Below are positions 37,895-49,118 of a stretch of DNA of 64,000 bases, piece after piece. The position numbers and the translations under genes are program-made. The stretch covers positions 434,001 to 498,000 of the forward strand of contig KV748212.1 in assembly GCA_001692895.1 (NCBI GenBank). The letters are read 5' to 3'. Below the pieces are notes generated by a model. The model saw only the letters and a program-made list of their open reading frames with translations. It did not search any database and had not been told where the DNA came from. Numbering within the stretch: position 1 is the first letter of the stretch; each line of letters opens with the position of its first letter. The stretch is from Cenococcum geophilum 1.58. Lineage: Eukaryota > Ascomycota > Dothideomycetes > Gloniales > Gloniaceae.

Positions 37895-39371
37895 CAGGTA
37901 GTTATATATTAGCTATAATATAGTAGAGTTCGACATGCCTACTTATCCAGGCCTCTACCCCAGTTTTCAGTGGCTTATTCCCACCTTTGGGCGTCACTAC
38001 CTCTACGGTTAAGGCTGGGCCAAGACCTCTCCCGCCTAAGTAACTCCTGTTTGCTCCTTAAGCGTACCTCACTAGCGTACTGCCCTAGTGAGCAGCCGTA
38101 CTGCCCTGGCGAGCAGCCGTACTGCCCTAGCGAGCAGTCCTATCTATTAGTACACCGACACGCGCATCCGTTCTCTCGAGCCACGTAGTAGTCTCTCCGG
38201 CCAGGACGTGATCCTGCCTGCCTACCAGGTGCACTAGGGGTCAGAGCCCAGCTAAGGGGTAAGGTCCCTAGAGCTAGCAGTGGCTACTACGCACTACGCC
38301 CCGCGGGGGCTAGTAGTAATATAGGGGCGCAACACCCTATATATACTACTAGCTCCCATTTCGCGTTGCCTATAAGAGTCTCCTTATAATAGGCCGACCG
38401 TGTCTTGCAGGAGGGGGCCATAGACCAGGTCCCGTGCCAGGCGACCTACTCCCCCCTCTCCTACTAACCAAGCTTGTGTCCCCCCTTCCTATAAGCTGGC
38501 CTATGTCTCTAACTGTCGAGACCTCGTCCGACTGGCCTGTGTTTCCCCTACAGCCTCCCCTATATGTATGCATCAGGTTGCGTGCACCACGCCTATTAAG
38601 ACCCTCCTATGAGTCACCTTTTGACGCCACGGGGCCGTCGAAGCTGGCCTGTGTTTCCGCTGCCTAGAGCTTTGCCCGTGTTTCCACCTCGTTGAGCCGT
38701 CTGGTCGCCGTCGCGTCGCCGTCGCTGTCGCTGTCGCTGTCGACCAGGTCGCGCGCACCACGCCTATTAAGACCCTCTTCTGAGTCACCTGGGTGTACCG
38801 GATACCAGATAGGCCCTTATAGAGGGGCCTTAACGAGTTCTCTAGGTAGGGCCTTAACAAGTTCTTCGCGGTGGCCTTGGGGCCTTAACAAGTTTCGTAC
38901 GAAGTATCTGCGACGCGTTAACCTTAACAAGTTCTTATAAAAAGAGGATCCCTACGCCCTCGTCGCGTTCCTTTGCGATCTCAGAGCTAGTGCAAGCCCA
39001 AGGGTGTCCTGTCGTACGCCTAGGCGCGTCCACGTCGACTGGCTGGATAAGGCCAGTTTCGGGCCTGGCTGCGAGCCAGGTAGTCGTACGTCGGGCGGTT
39101 TTCGTATCCCAGTTTCCCTTGATGGCCCCCCTGGATGGTATAGCAGGAGCCCCAAGCGGGGGCAGTAGGTCTCCTGGTGTTGTTGAGGGCGATGCTTCGT
39201 ACGATGCGTCGTACGCGTCGCGAGCTCAACACCACAGAGTCGCCACGACAGCGCTGCGCGCGCTGCGACGGCTCTCTACCATCGCCTCTGCACTTGGCCA
39301 TCAAGAGGAACGAATTCCAGATGATGTTTCCACCCGCGGCGACGTGGACGCGTGCAGTAGGGCTTCGCGGG
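37895..39371 (-). other. Foreign GC-rich 5' segment of LINE C
   Basis: This 1.48 kb is unlike anything else in the window, with high GC and intact CpG/CpA sites. It contains about three 21-bp units around GAGCAGCCGTACTGCCC (38085-38140), a ~48-bp direct duplication (38573-38620 and 38747-38795, sharing CACGCCTATTAAGACCCTC), CTGTCG/GTCGCC runs at 38700-38740, and four copies of CCTTAACAAGTTC or close variants (38827-38940). Several open frames exist on both strands, but they overlap, are shorter than 130 codons, and match no family I know. One minus-strand frame runs on into ORF1. It may be a co-transposed transcript. Confidence 0.65.
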
Positions 39372-39386
39372 CTTAGTAATATATTA

Positions 39387-40576
39387 TAATAGACTTTAAG
39401 TCGTTTCTAAAGGACGCATATAGCTATAATATGGCCTTTATAGTAATTAACCGGCTATATAAGTAATCCGTCTCCCTTTCTTATTTTAAGACTATACCTG
39501 CGAAGGATATAACCTACCTCTATATTAATAATATCTATTAATTTTACGGTGCCCCTAAATTAATTATTTCTAACTATAGTCCCTAATTTATATTAGATTT
39601 TTAGAACAAACTTTACCGTATTCTTAGGATTAAGATTAAACTCTCTACTATATTCTACCCTTAGATAGACGGCCAAACTAAGATTATAAACTAGTATCTT
39701 AACTAGCGACTACGCCCCTTTATAGACTACTATTAGGACAACTAGTTAGAGTTACTGCCTATAATAGACTACGCGTAGCTTATACTCCCCTATAATAGTA
39801 TAGGGATATTACCATTTAAACTGCTTAACGGGTATACACCCTAAACGTCCTTGAATTGGGATAGGCCTACTAAACCCACTACGGCTCGCAAACGCCTTAG
39901 CCGTAAAGAGGCCTAGGTATTTGCTGAGAGAATATACGGAGCCTAGGAGACCGCCTAAATAATTATAAAAAAGGCGTAAGAGAAGAAGAAGTCTAATATA
40001 AATTAATATTGTTATAAGGTAGACTTCTAAGTAGGAGATAAGGTATAGGTGTTAATAAAAAACTAAAAACCTAGAGGCTAAGCCACAAGCTAGACTATTA
40101 AATGGCTGGCCTATATAAGATTCTTTAAAAGGTAGGACACTTTTTTAAGGTTAAGCTACTAGAATTAATAAAGATCTACCCCGTCTTTTCCCTGGACCGG
40201 CTATAAAAAGCTATAAATAATCTATTACCTAGGTAATATAATAACCCCTTACCGCCAATCTAGATTGTAGAGGATAAAGAATAAGAAGTTAAAGAAATTC
40301 TAGCAGTTAAAAAGGACCGTAAGGTCTTAAAATATTATATAAGCTAGGTAGGCCATAATAAAGACCTAGAATGGTATCCCGTATTTAACTTTAAGTACTC
40401 CCCCTATAAGCTATAGGACTTCTACCTAGCCTACCCTAACCTCCCTAGACTACTACGTAAATTAGATAACTAGATTAAGTGCTAGGAAGAGGGGTTAGAT
40501 AACTATAACGATTTAAACAATAATAAGGAGCTTAGACAACGCCTAAGGGCAGGCTTTTTTAGGAGGGGGGAGGTAA
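39387..40576 (+). pseudogene. Gypsy 2 remnant, integrase core to chromodomain
   Basis: This resumes gypsy 2 after LINE C. The integrase core (IIIDFKSFPKDAYS near 39388, ISNYSPQF near 39568 with the catalytic Asp now Asn, FYPQIDGQTKIINQYL near 39652) is followed by the GPY/F-like region. A chromodomain lies near 40310-40440 (KYYISQVGHNKDLEWYPV, NFKYSPYKLQDF). A polypurine stretch (AGGAGGGGGGAGGTAA) ends at 40576. The domain order equals gypsy 1, but the sequence is clearly a different family. Confidence 0.88.
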
Positions 40577-40835
40577 TGTAACGGTGCTAGAGCGCGTTAC
40601 CTATCAAGTTCTGCTATATTCTGCCACCTATTATATTGTCGTATACTATCTAGTACTGTTTCTTACTATTAGCTCGCCTACTATTAGCTCGTCTACTACT
40701 AGCGCCTTAGCGGCTTATACTACCTATTTGTTAACATAAGCCCTCGTAACCCCCTTTCCTTCTCCTTAGCTTAGTATCTTTATTAGATAGTAATCTACAA
40801 GCTTTAGTTCAGAGGCATTTATACAAGCCGTTATA
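40577..40835 (+). repeat. Gypsy 2 3' LTR
   Basis: The LTR starts TGTAACGGTGCTAG right after the polypurine tract and ends CCGTTATA (originally GTTACA), giving TGTAAC...GTTACA inverted ends. It is 259 bp. No 5' LTR partner is present in the window. LINE E sequence starts immediately after it, so the gypsy probably inserted into LINE E. Confidence 0.8.
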
Positions 40836-41949
40836 AGAATACCCTAAAAAAAGAAGTAAGAACTAACTAGAGACGGTTTATAAATAAGCATACTTTTAAC
40901 TTAAGCCTCCCCTATAATAAGGGCCTCTAGGCTATAATAAAATAGGTAAAGAAAAAGGCAGGGCGTCTAGTAGAAGACTTATACTTACTACCCCTATAAA
41001 GAGCGGGGGAATTATAGGCCACTAATAATAATAATAAGAAGGCAAAGATCCTTATAAAAAGGTTCTTCCCCTAACTAGCTCTAGCAGACCTTAGTAACAT
41101 TATAGGTAAAACACTAGTAACTCGCCTATAGGTTAACAGCGATATAATAATAGAGGAAATGGCTAGAACTATTAGCCGCCTTTTAAATAATACAGTACTA
41201 GGATTAGATGGAATTTTAAATAAGGCCTTAAAGACCTATAGTTTACTTATAGCACCTTAGCTTGCAGATATAGCTAGAGCATACTTTACTATAGGCTACT
41301 ACCTGTAACTCAGAAGATCTATAACGACGGTTATTCTATATAAAAAAAGGTAAAGCAGATTACTTAACCCTAGAAAGCTACCGCCCTATTGCTTTAGAGA
41401 ATACCCTTAATAAGATCTTAGAAAGGGTAATAGCGGACTATATAGCAGATATAGCTAAGGAATACGCCCTACTACTATAAAGCCAAATAGGGGTAAAAAA
41501 GAACCGCTTAACACTATTAGCACTTACGCTACTTACTAATACCATTAAATCCGCATAGACGATGCGAAGGGACTTTATAGTATTAATACTTAGCCTAGAT
41601 ATTAGTGGTACTTATAATAACATACCCTATAAGCGCCTCCTATATATCCTTAGGGTAAAGGGCTTTCTAGAATAGATTATATAATTTATTTAAGGGTTTA
41701 TAAGCCAGAAAGAAATATTACTAGTCTTTAGCGGGTACCAGAGTCCCCCTATTATAGTTATAACAGGAATACTACAAAAATTACCCCTCTTGCCTATACT
41801 CTTCCTTTTCTTTATAAGCAACCTACTTAACTCCTTTAAGGAAGGGGCGACCCAGGAGATAGGCTTCGTTAATAATATAAACCTAATTATATACGGAATA
41901 GTTATAAAGAATTGCAAAACACTAGAGAAAGCCTATAATACCTATATAA
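40836..41949 (+). pseudogene. LINE copy E, ORF2 part 1
   Basis: This matches LINE B from about 27400 (AGAATACCCTAAAAAAAGAAG) through the RT domain, and is cut by LINE D just after the RT catalytic box region. It continues at 47560. The endonuclease half and ORF1 are missing, cut at the gypsy 2 LTR. RIP-type stops occur throughout. Confidence 0.87.
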
Positions 41950-42514
41950 GAACCTAGAAATCTGAACAACCTAAATAAGGGCTTCAGACGCAGAAAAGGA
42001 GCTCTTGCTGCACCTGGCCCAAAAAGACCAAAACCAACCAAAAGAACCCTGAAAAACACCCAGAGAATCCCCCTAAGATGCATGCATCGCAGGGGAGGCA
42101 CACGTCGAACGACGGTGGCTCGCACTCGCGCGCGACCGCTAGAACTACGCCTAGTAATAGCCCTCCATAATAAAGACGGGCGAATACTATACTATAAAGC
42201 GGAAATACCTCTATTAAGAAGGCATCTGATAAAATATAAAGCCTATTAAACGCGTTTAGTATCTAAAATTGTGGGGGAGTAACCGTTAGCCATAATAAAC
42301 TAATATAGCTAGTAGAATGGCTCCGCCAGTTTAGCGAACCTTAGGCGCCCCTCTAGCAAACCCTTAATTAAATCCTCTAACGGCTAAGTAAAATTAAAAA
42401 TAAGTATAACCCCCCCTTACCGGCGAACCGCACCTGGGCCGCTATAGCTGCGTTTTTACAGTATAGGGAACCTACCCCCCTTAAGTTAATAATTGGGTAT
42501 ATAATTATAATATA

Positions 42515-43830
42515 ACCAAATATAAAATAAGTAGAGGGGCTTAGGGGATAATTAGAAATAAAAGTCCTTATAAAGATACGCAAAGAGGTCTACAACGCTA
42601 TTATAGTCCAATACCTTAAGAGCGGAGATATTAGAGTCACCCTAAAGGACTAATAGGCAAAGGAACGAGCCGTAAGGGTAGGGGATAGGCTAGGAGAATA
42701 TATTGGTATAAAAGTACTCCGTAAGGATTACCTAGTTAAGGTCCTAGCGGTTTCTATAAGCCTTAGGGTAGAAAAGGGACGCTAGGCGGACAATACAGCA
42801 ATTATATAGGAGATAGTAAGATAAACGGAACGCCTTATACTAGGACTTAAAATTACCCGAATCTAATAGCTTTAATAGGAAAATATAAACTAAGTATATA
42901 ATAAAAATAATAAGAGGATATAAGGGTCGCCGGAGACTTGCTAGGGAGACACTAGACGAACGCATAGCTCCCTTATTATTAGCATATATACACTAGGAAT
43001 ATAAAAACTCCTTATCCAAAAAGGAATAATTATAAATGGCCTTATATACAATATAAGGCTCTATAACCATAGACTACGCCTAGAATAATGCTATTGCTAT
43101 ATATAATAGGGACACACCCAATCTATATGCGCAGTATAGGTGTGCTGCGGCTACTATACAGGCCCCTATAATACGAGATATTACTTAAATTAAGACTAAA
43201 CAAAATACGCAAACTGCCACTAAAGCATATATAAGGCGTGGGAAAGAGAAGACTGTATTAAATATAGGAGACGGAAGGCAAGGGCTTAATAGCTGCGGGA
43301 ATAACTGCACGCTAGATTATATAAATGGAAACAATAGGTAATAAGCTAGGGGGACGTAGGCGCCTTTCTAGCGTTTCCTACCTTTAACACTAGAGGGCTA
43401 GGCCAGCTATCCCAAGCCTTAATGGGCCAGAAGCGACGCTATGTAATATTACTAGACTAATTAGGGATATAAGGGTTATAGGGGACATAAGGGAGAGGAC
43501 GCCCTGTAGGAAGACCCCTATAGACAGCGATAGTAGGCTTAAGACCAGGATAATTAAGAATTAGACTTAATGCGGTAAATATAATATTTGTAGCCGACCT
43601 ATAAAGGGTATATAGCCGACTAGTAAGAATAGGGGAAGAACTAGTAATAATAATAGATTTAAATATAGAAGCGCTAATAAAAACATAAGATATAGGAATA
43701 GAAAGCTCTATATAAAATAAGTAGTAACTAGGGTATAGATATAAGAGACAGAAGCTCTAAATATCTAAGAGAAAGTGGAAATAGAAGAAGCGAGGAATGA
43801 AGGAGAGTCGAAGGACCCTTGCTGGGGGTC
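42515..43830 (+). pseudogene. LINE D ORF1 (Gag-like) remnant
   Basis: Collinear with LINE B ORF1. The zinc-knuckle region is near 43080-43190 (GCTATTGCTATATATAATAG, then GGTGTGCTGCGGCTACTATA). The basic C-terminal segment around 43480-43560 contains GGGAGAGGACGCCCTGTAGG. It is less mutated than B in places. Stops are TAA/TAG. The start is not certain. Confidence 0.75.
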
Positions 43831-43849
43831 CGCTACCTATCCATTATAT

Positions 43850-46800
43850 AGTATAACTGCGGCAACACAAACCACTGCCTTGTAAGGCCCCTACTAGACA
43901 GTTTAGACCTAAAGAAATACTATATCCTTGCTATATAAGAACCGTATTACAATACCTTTACACAATTAATATACTACCCCTAAGAATTCCAGCTCCTATA
44001 TAAACCAAAAGTAGCCATATACGTGTGCTTTATAATTAGTAAGGCTATTAGCCTATCCTTATAGTCATAGCAGGCAGTTAACCTAAATATTGCAGTTATA
44101 ATAATCCAAACATATAGGGGACCGGTATAAATTATTAATGTATATAACCCTAGGGTTAAAGGGGTCCTATAAACAGAGAATATTATATCGGTAATAAGCT
44201 TACTAGAAACCGAAGGTATAGAGTCTATCCTACTAGGAGACATAAACCTCTACTACCTATAGTGGGGGGGTATCTATATTGCTGCAGATTAACAGTTAGA
44301 GTGCCTACTAAGAGCTATAGATATCTGGGGCCTTAAGCTAGCTACCCCCCTAGGAGTAATTATATGGTAATAAGGCACCGCTAGAAGTATAATTAACCTC
44401 ACATTTATAAATAAAGGCCTATACTAGAGACTTAAAAAGTGCAACCCTAAAGAAGAATAGGCACTTACCCTAAACTATATCCCTATTTAAATATAGCTAA
44501 ACCTAAATACTAAAGCGTAACTAAATAGAAAAAGATATGTAATAAGGAAGCTTAAGATAAACAGTTTCCTTAATGCAGTTAAATAACAACTCTAAAACTT
44601 AGAAGAAATCTACCCAATACTAAACGAGTAAGGCTTATTGGCCACCCCTGAGGAAATTAACCGAAGACTAGAAAGGATCTAGGTAGCAATTAAAAATGGG
44701 CTAAAAGAGCACTGCCCGATCTTAAAACTGGGCCCCTATACGCGACACGCATGGTCTATATAATACGCAGTTCTAGTTACCAGCTAATAATAAGTAAGAA
44801 GGAAATATATAAGTAGCTATAACCCTAAAGATAAGAGATAATATAAAGACATAAGAAACTAGCTAAAGAATACCCTAAAAAAAGAAGCAAGGAATAACTA
44901 GAGACGGTTTATAAACGAGTATACTTTTAACCCAAGCCTCCCCTATAATAAGGGCCTTTAGGCTATAGCGAAATAGGTAAAGAAAAAGGCAGGGCGCCTA
45001 GCAGAAGACCTATACCTACCACCCCTATAAAGAGTAGGAGAATTATAGGCTACAAATAATAATAATAAGAAGGCAAAGATCCTTATAGAAAGGTTCTTCC
45101 CCTAACTAGCTCTAGCAGACCTTAATAATATTACGGGCGAAACACCGGTAACTCGCCTGCGGGTTAACAGCGATATAATAATAGAGGAAATAGCTAGAAC
45201 CATTAGCCGCCTTTTAAATAATATAGCACTAGGACCAAATAGGATTCCAAATAAGGCCCTAAAAACCTGTGGGCCACTTATAGCACCTTAGCTTACAGAT
45301 ATAGCCAGAGCATGCTTTACTATAGGCTACTACCCACGACTCGGAAGATCTATAACGACGGTTATCCTATAAAAAGAAGGTAAAGCAGATTACTTAATCC
45401 TAGGAAGCTACCGCCCTATTGCCTTAAAAAACACCCTTAGTAAGATCTTAAAAAGGGTAATAGCGGAACGCATAGCAGACACGGTAGAGGAACACGCCCT
45501 ACTACCATAAAGCTAAATAGGGGCAAGAAAGAACCGCTTAACACTATTAGCACTTACGCTACTCGCTACCACTATTAAATCTATATAGGCGATGCGAAAG
45601 AACTTTATAGTATTAATGCTTAGCCTAGATATTAGTGGTGCCTATAATAATGTACCCCATAAGCGTCTCCTATATATCCTTAAGGTAAAGGGCTTCCTAA
45701 AATAGATTATATAATTTATCTAAGGGTTTATAGGCTAGAAAGAAACATTACTGGTCTTTAGCGGATACTAGAGCCCCCTTATTATAGTTGCAATAGGAAT
45801 ACCATAAAGATCACCCCTCTCGCCTATACTCTTCCTTTTCTTTATAAGTAACCTACTTAACTCCTTTAAGAAAGGGGCGACCTAGGGAATAGGCTTTATT
45901 AACAACATAAACCTAATTATATACGGGCCAACAGCCGCAGAGAATTACAGAACACTAGAGAAAGCCTATAACACTTATATAGAATGGGCAAAACATTATA
46001 GAGTCTAATTCTCACCAAAGAAATACCAGTTAATCCATTTTATAAGAAAACGCAACCAATCTATAGATCTTTAGTATATAATTCGCATCTAAGGCTTTAG
46101 GGGTTAACCAGTTCAGGGCCTAAGGGTATTAGGAGTATAGGTAGACAGTAAGCTCCAGTAGAGCGCATATACGGCATAAGCGGCCCATAAAGGCCAAGCA
46201 TAGTTTATTACTTTATCTAGGATTATCAACTCTATATAGGGTCTATGCTTCTAGAGGTCACGCCTACTATATATAGTAGTTATCCGGCTAACTATAACAT
46301 ATAGATCCAGTATTTAGGCCATTAGAGAAACTAAGAAGGGCCCCCCTAAATTACTCCTTAAACCACTTTAAAAGGTCCAGATAGCCTACCTCTAGAGTAT
46401 TACAGGCAGGTACAAACAAACGGCCACAGCACTGCTTAAGAAGAAATCTAATATTCCCCCCCTACAGTTATATATTAAAGCCGCTATAATATAAAGGACG
46501 CAAAATAAACGCAACTCTAATATTATAAAGTACATTAAGACACGCCTAAGTAAACTATAGAGGGACCCTAGGGTGCCCTATAGGAGAACAAACCAACAAC
46601 TCCAAAGTAGGGAAGAGATATTAGAGAAATAGGTAAAAAAAGCAAAAGAAGAATAGTGCCGCTTTAGGGCCCAGGCCTATATAAAGGAGGAAGGGAGATA
46701 TATAAGAGGTTAGCAAAGATAACAGCAAGATAGAGAAAGGAGCTAAAGTAGAACATATAAGAATGCTAGGAAACCATCTACCGCAATATAATACTAGTTA

Positions 46801-47215
46801 GACCAACGCTAGAAAGGCGAATAGGAGTTAAAGGTATAGAGGCTAACTTAGGCAAGACGAACCTAAGCTATAGCATAGTTAACGCCATAGGGGGTAAATA
46901 CCTAAGGGCTCCGAGAAGGCCTAACAAAGGCAAAAAACATAATAGCAACACTCTTAAGAACAGGAATAATAGGACTAAAAGATTAGCTTTACTGGGTAGG
47001 TGTCCTAGTAGGTAGCCTAAGATGCGAATATAGCTGGCCAAGACAGACACTAAAACACGTAATACTACTATGCCCCCTACGCACCAATTAAGAAACAATA
47101 CTCTTAGCAGCTAGCATAAAGAACTATAATACACTACTCTTAACACAAAAAGGCCTTAAGGCGGTCACCCAGTGGCTTATTAGTTAAAATATGCTAAATT
47201 AGTTCCAGGTTATAA
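43850..47215 (+). pseudogene. LINE D ORF2 (endonuclease-RT) remnant
   Basis: The endonuclease metal site GDINLYY is near 44235-44258. The RT region has KRLLYIL near 45662, SPLSP-like near 45815 and the catalytic box as FINN near 45895. The C-terminal cluster reads LRCEYSW...LKHVILLCP near 47017-47075, keeping the first Cys, the His and the last Cys, with the second Cys now Tyr. RIP-type stops prevent expression. The enzyme's normal job is target-primed reverse transcription. Confidence 0.9.
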
Positions 47216-47559
47216 GGGAAATGGTAATAAAAGGTAAGGGGGCGAGCAGCAGGTGCCCCCTAGTAACTCTATAGTAGTAGAGTAATAGTTTATAATACTA
47301 GCGCGTCCATAGGCTTGTTACGGCAGCAGTGGTTCCCAAAGAGGTTAAATAGTAAAGTAGTAGAGCACCATAGGCGACTTATAGGCGCTAAGTAGGCGAG
47401 TCCCAAAAGGCGGGGAGATGGATTACGGGGTTTTCTCATTTTTCTTAAATAGAGTTTTCTCCCCATATATAAATAAGGAGTAGTCCGCGTGGGCCCAATA
47501 GGGATCCGAATCGGACGTTAAGCAATGAATTATTATTATTATTATTAATACCTATATAA

Positions 47560-49118
47560 AATAGGCAAGATAATATAAAGTCTAATTCTTACTAGAGAAA
47601 TACTAGCTAATCCATTTTATAAGAAAACGTAACCAATTTATAGATCTTTAGTATATAACTTATATCTAAGGCTTTAAAGGTTAACTAGTTTAAGGCCTAA
47701 GGGTATTAGGAGTATAGGTAAATAGTAAGCTTTAATAGAGCGCATATATGTTATAAGCGGCCCATAAGGGCTAAGCTTAGTACATTATAATATCTAGAAT
47801 TATTAATTCTATATAGGGCCTATACTTCTAGAGGTTACGCCTACTATATATAGTAGTTATCTAGCTAACCATAACGTATAAATTCAGTATTTGGGCAATA
47901 GGAGAAACCAAGAAAGGCCCCCCTAAATTACTCCTTACACTACTCTAAAAAGGTCTAAATAGCCTACCTCTAGAGTATAATAGGCGGGTATAAGCGAATG
48001 GCTATAGCACTACTTAAGAAGGAAGCCAATATTACCCCCCCTATAATTATATATTAAAGCCACTGCAATATAAAGGGTATAAAAGGAGCGTAACTCTAAT
48101 ATTATAAAGTATATTAAGACACGCCTAAACAAACTATAGAGGGACCCTAGGGTGCCCCATAGGAGAGTAACCCAAATACCCTAAAGTAGGGAAGATATAT
48201 TAAAGAAACAGGTAGAGAAAGTAAAAGAAAAATAGTACCGCGTTAGGGCTTAGGCCTATATAAAGGAGAAAGGAAAACGCGTAAGAGGCTAGTAAAAATA
48301 ACAGTAAGAAAGAGAAAGGAGCTAAAGTAAAGCATAAAAGAGTATTAAGAAACCATCTACTGTAATATAATACTGGTTAAACTAACACTAAAGAGGTATA
48401 TAGGAGTTAAAGGTACAGAGGCTAACCTAGGCAAGAGAAACCTAAGCTATAGCATAGTTAACACTATAGGGGGTAAATACCTAAGGGCTTTAAAAAGGCC
48501 TAGTAAAGGTAGAAAATATAATAGTAACACTCTTAAGAATAGGAATAATAGGACTAAAAGACTAGCTCTACTAGGTAGGCGTCCTAGTAGGTAGCCTAAG
48601 ATGCGAATATAGCTAGCTAAGACAGACACCAAAATATATAATACTGNTATGCCCCTTATACACCAACTAAGAAGTAATACTCTTAGTAGCTAGCATAGAG
48701 AACAATAATATACTACTCTTAATATAAAAAGGTCTTAAGGCGGTTACCTAGTAGCTTATTAGCTAAAATATACTAGACCAGTTCTGGGTTACTAAGGAAA
48801 TAGTAATAAAAGGCAAAGGGGTAAGTAATAGGCATCCCCTAATAACTCTATAGTAGTAGAGTAAAGTTTATAATACTAGCGCGTCCGTAGGCTTATTATA
48901 GCAGTAGTAATTCCTAAAGAGGTTAAAAAGTAAGGTAGTAGAGTACTACTAGTAACCTATAGGCGTTAAGTAGGCAAGTCCTAAAAGGCAGGGAGACAGA
49001 TTATAAGGTTTTCTCAAGTTAAGTTTTTCTTAAATTGAGTTTTCTCCCTATATATAAATAAGGAGTAGTCCGCGTAGGCCTAATAGGGATCTAAATTGGA
49101 CATTAAGCAATGAACTAC
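47560..49118 (+). pseudogene. LINE copy E, ORF2 part 2 and 3' UTR
   Basis: This resumes LINE E after copy D. It covers the end of RT, the C-terminal region (one N at 48647) and the 3' UTR from about 48775. The terminal hairpin is partly decayed (GTCCG with TGGAC, leaving a G-T wobble), and the tail reads AATGAACTACCACTACAT, so E is older or more mutated than D. This agrees with D being inserted in it. Confidence 0.87.

Larger units (their letters stand above)
33751..39371 (-). mobile_element. Tad-like LINE copy C, chimeric, minus strand
   Basis: The element interrupts gypsy 2 and has a perfect 15-bp target duplication CTTAGTAATATATTA (33736-33750 and 39372-39386). Its 3' end with hairpin and AAT tail (reverse TTA) is at 33751 onward. 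ORF2 and the end of ORF1 follow to 37894. From 37895 to 39371 the sequence no longer matches other LINE copies and is GC-rich with no RIP signature, yet it is inside the same target duplication. This makes it a 5' chimera. Confidence 0.88.
41950..47545 (+). mobile_element. Tad-like LINE copy D, most complete copy
   Basis: It is inserted in LINE E with a 14-bp duplication TAATACCTATATAA (41936-41949 and 47546-47559). It extends about 44 bases further 5' than copy B (CTGAACAACC...CAGACGCAGAAAAGG). Order: 5' UTR with an unmutated GC-rich block (41995-42140), ORF1, ORF2, 3' UTR, hairpin (GTCCG...CGGAC near 47483-47516) and a long TTA-repeat tail. It is the best reference for the family in this window. 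Confidence 0.92.

Noticed and set aside
37723..39389. Cluster of overlapping open frames on both strands (66-128 codons) as genes
   Set aside because: They overlap in many frames in GC-rich sequence, where stops are rare by chance. None matches a family I recognise, and the region is the foreign 5' part of a LINE insertion.
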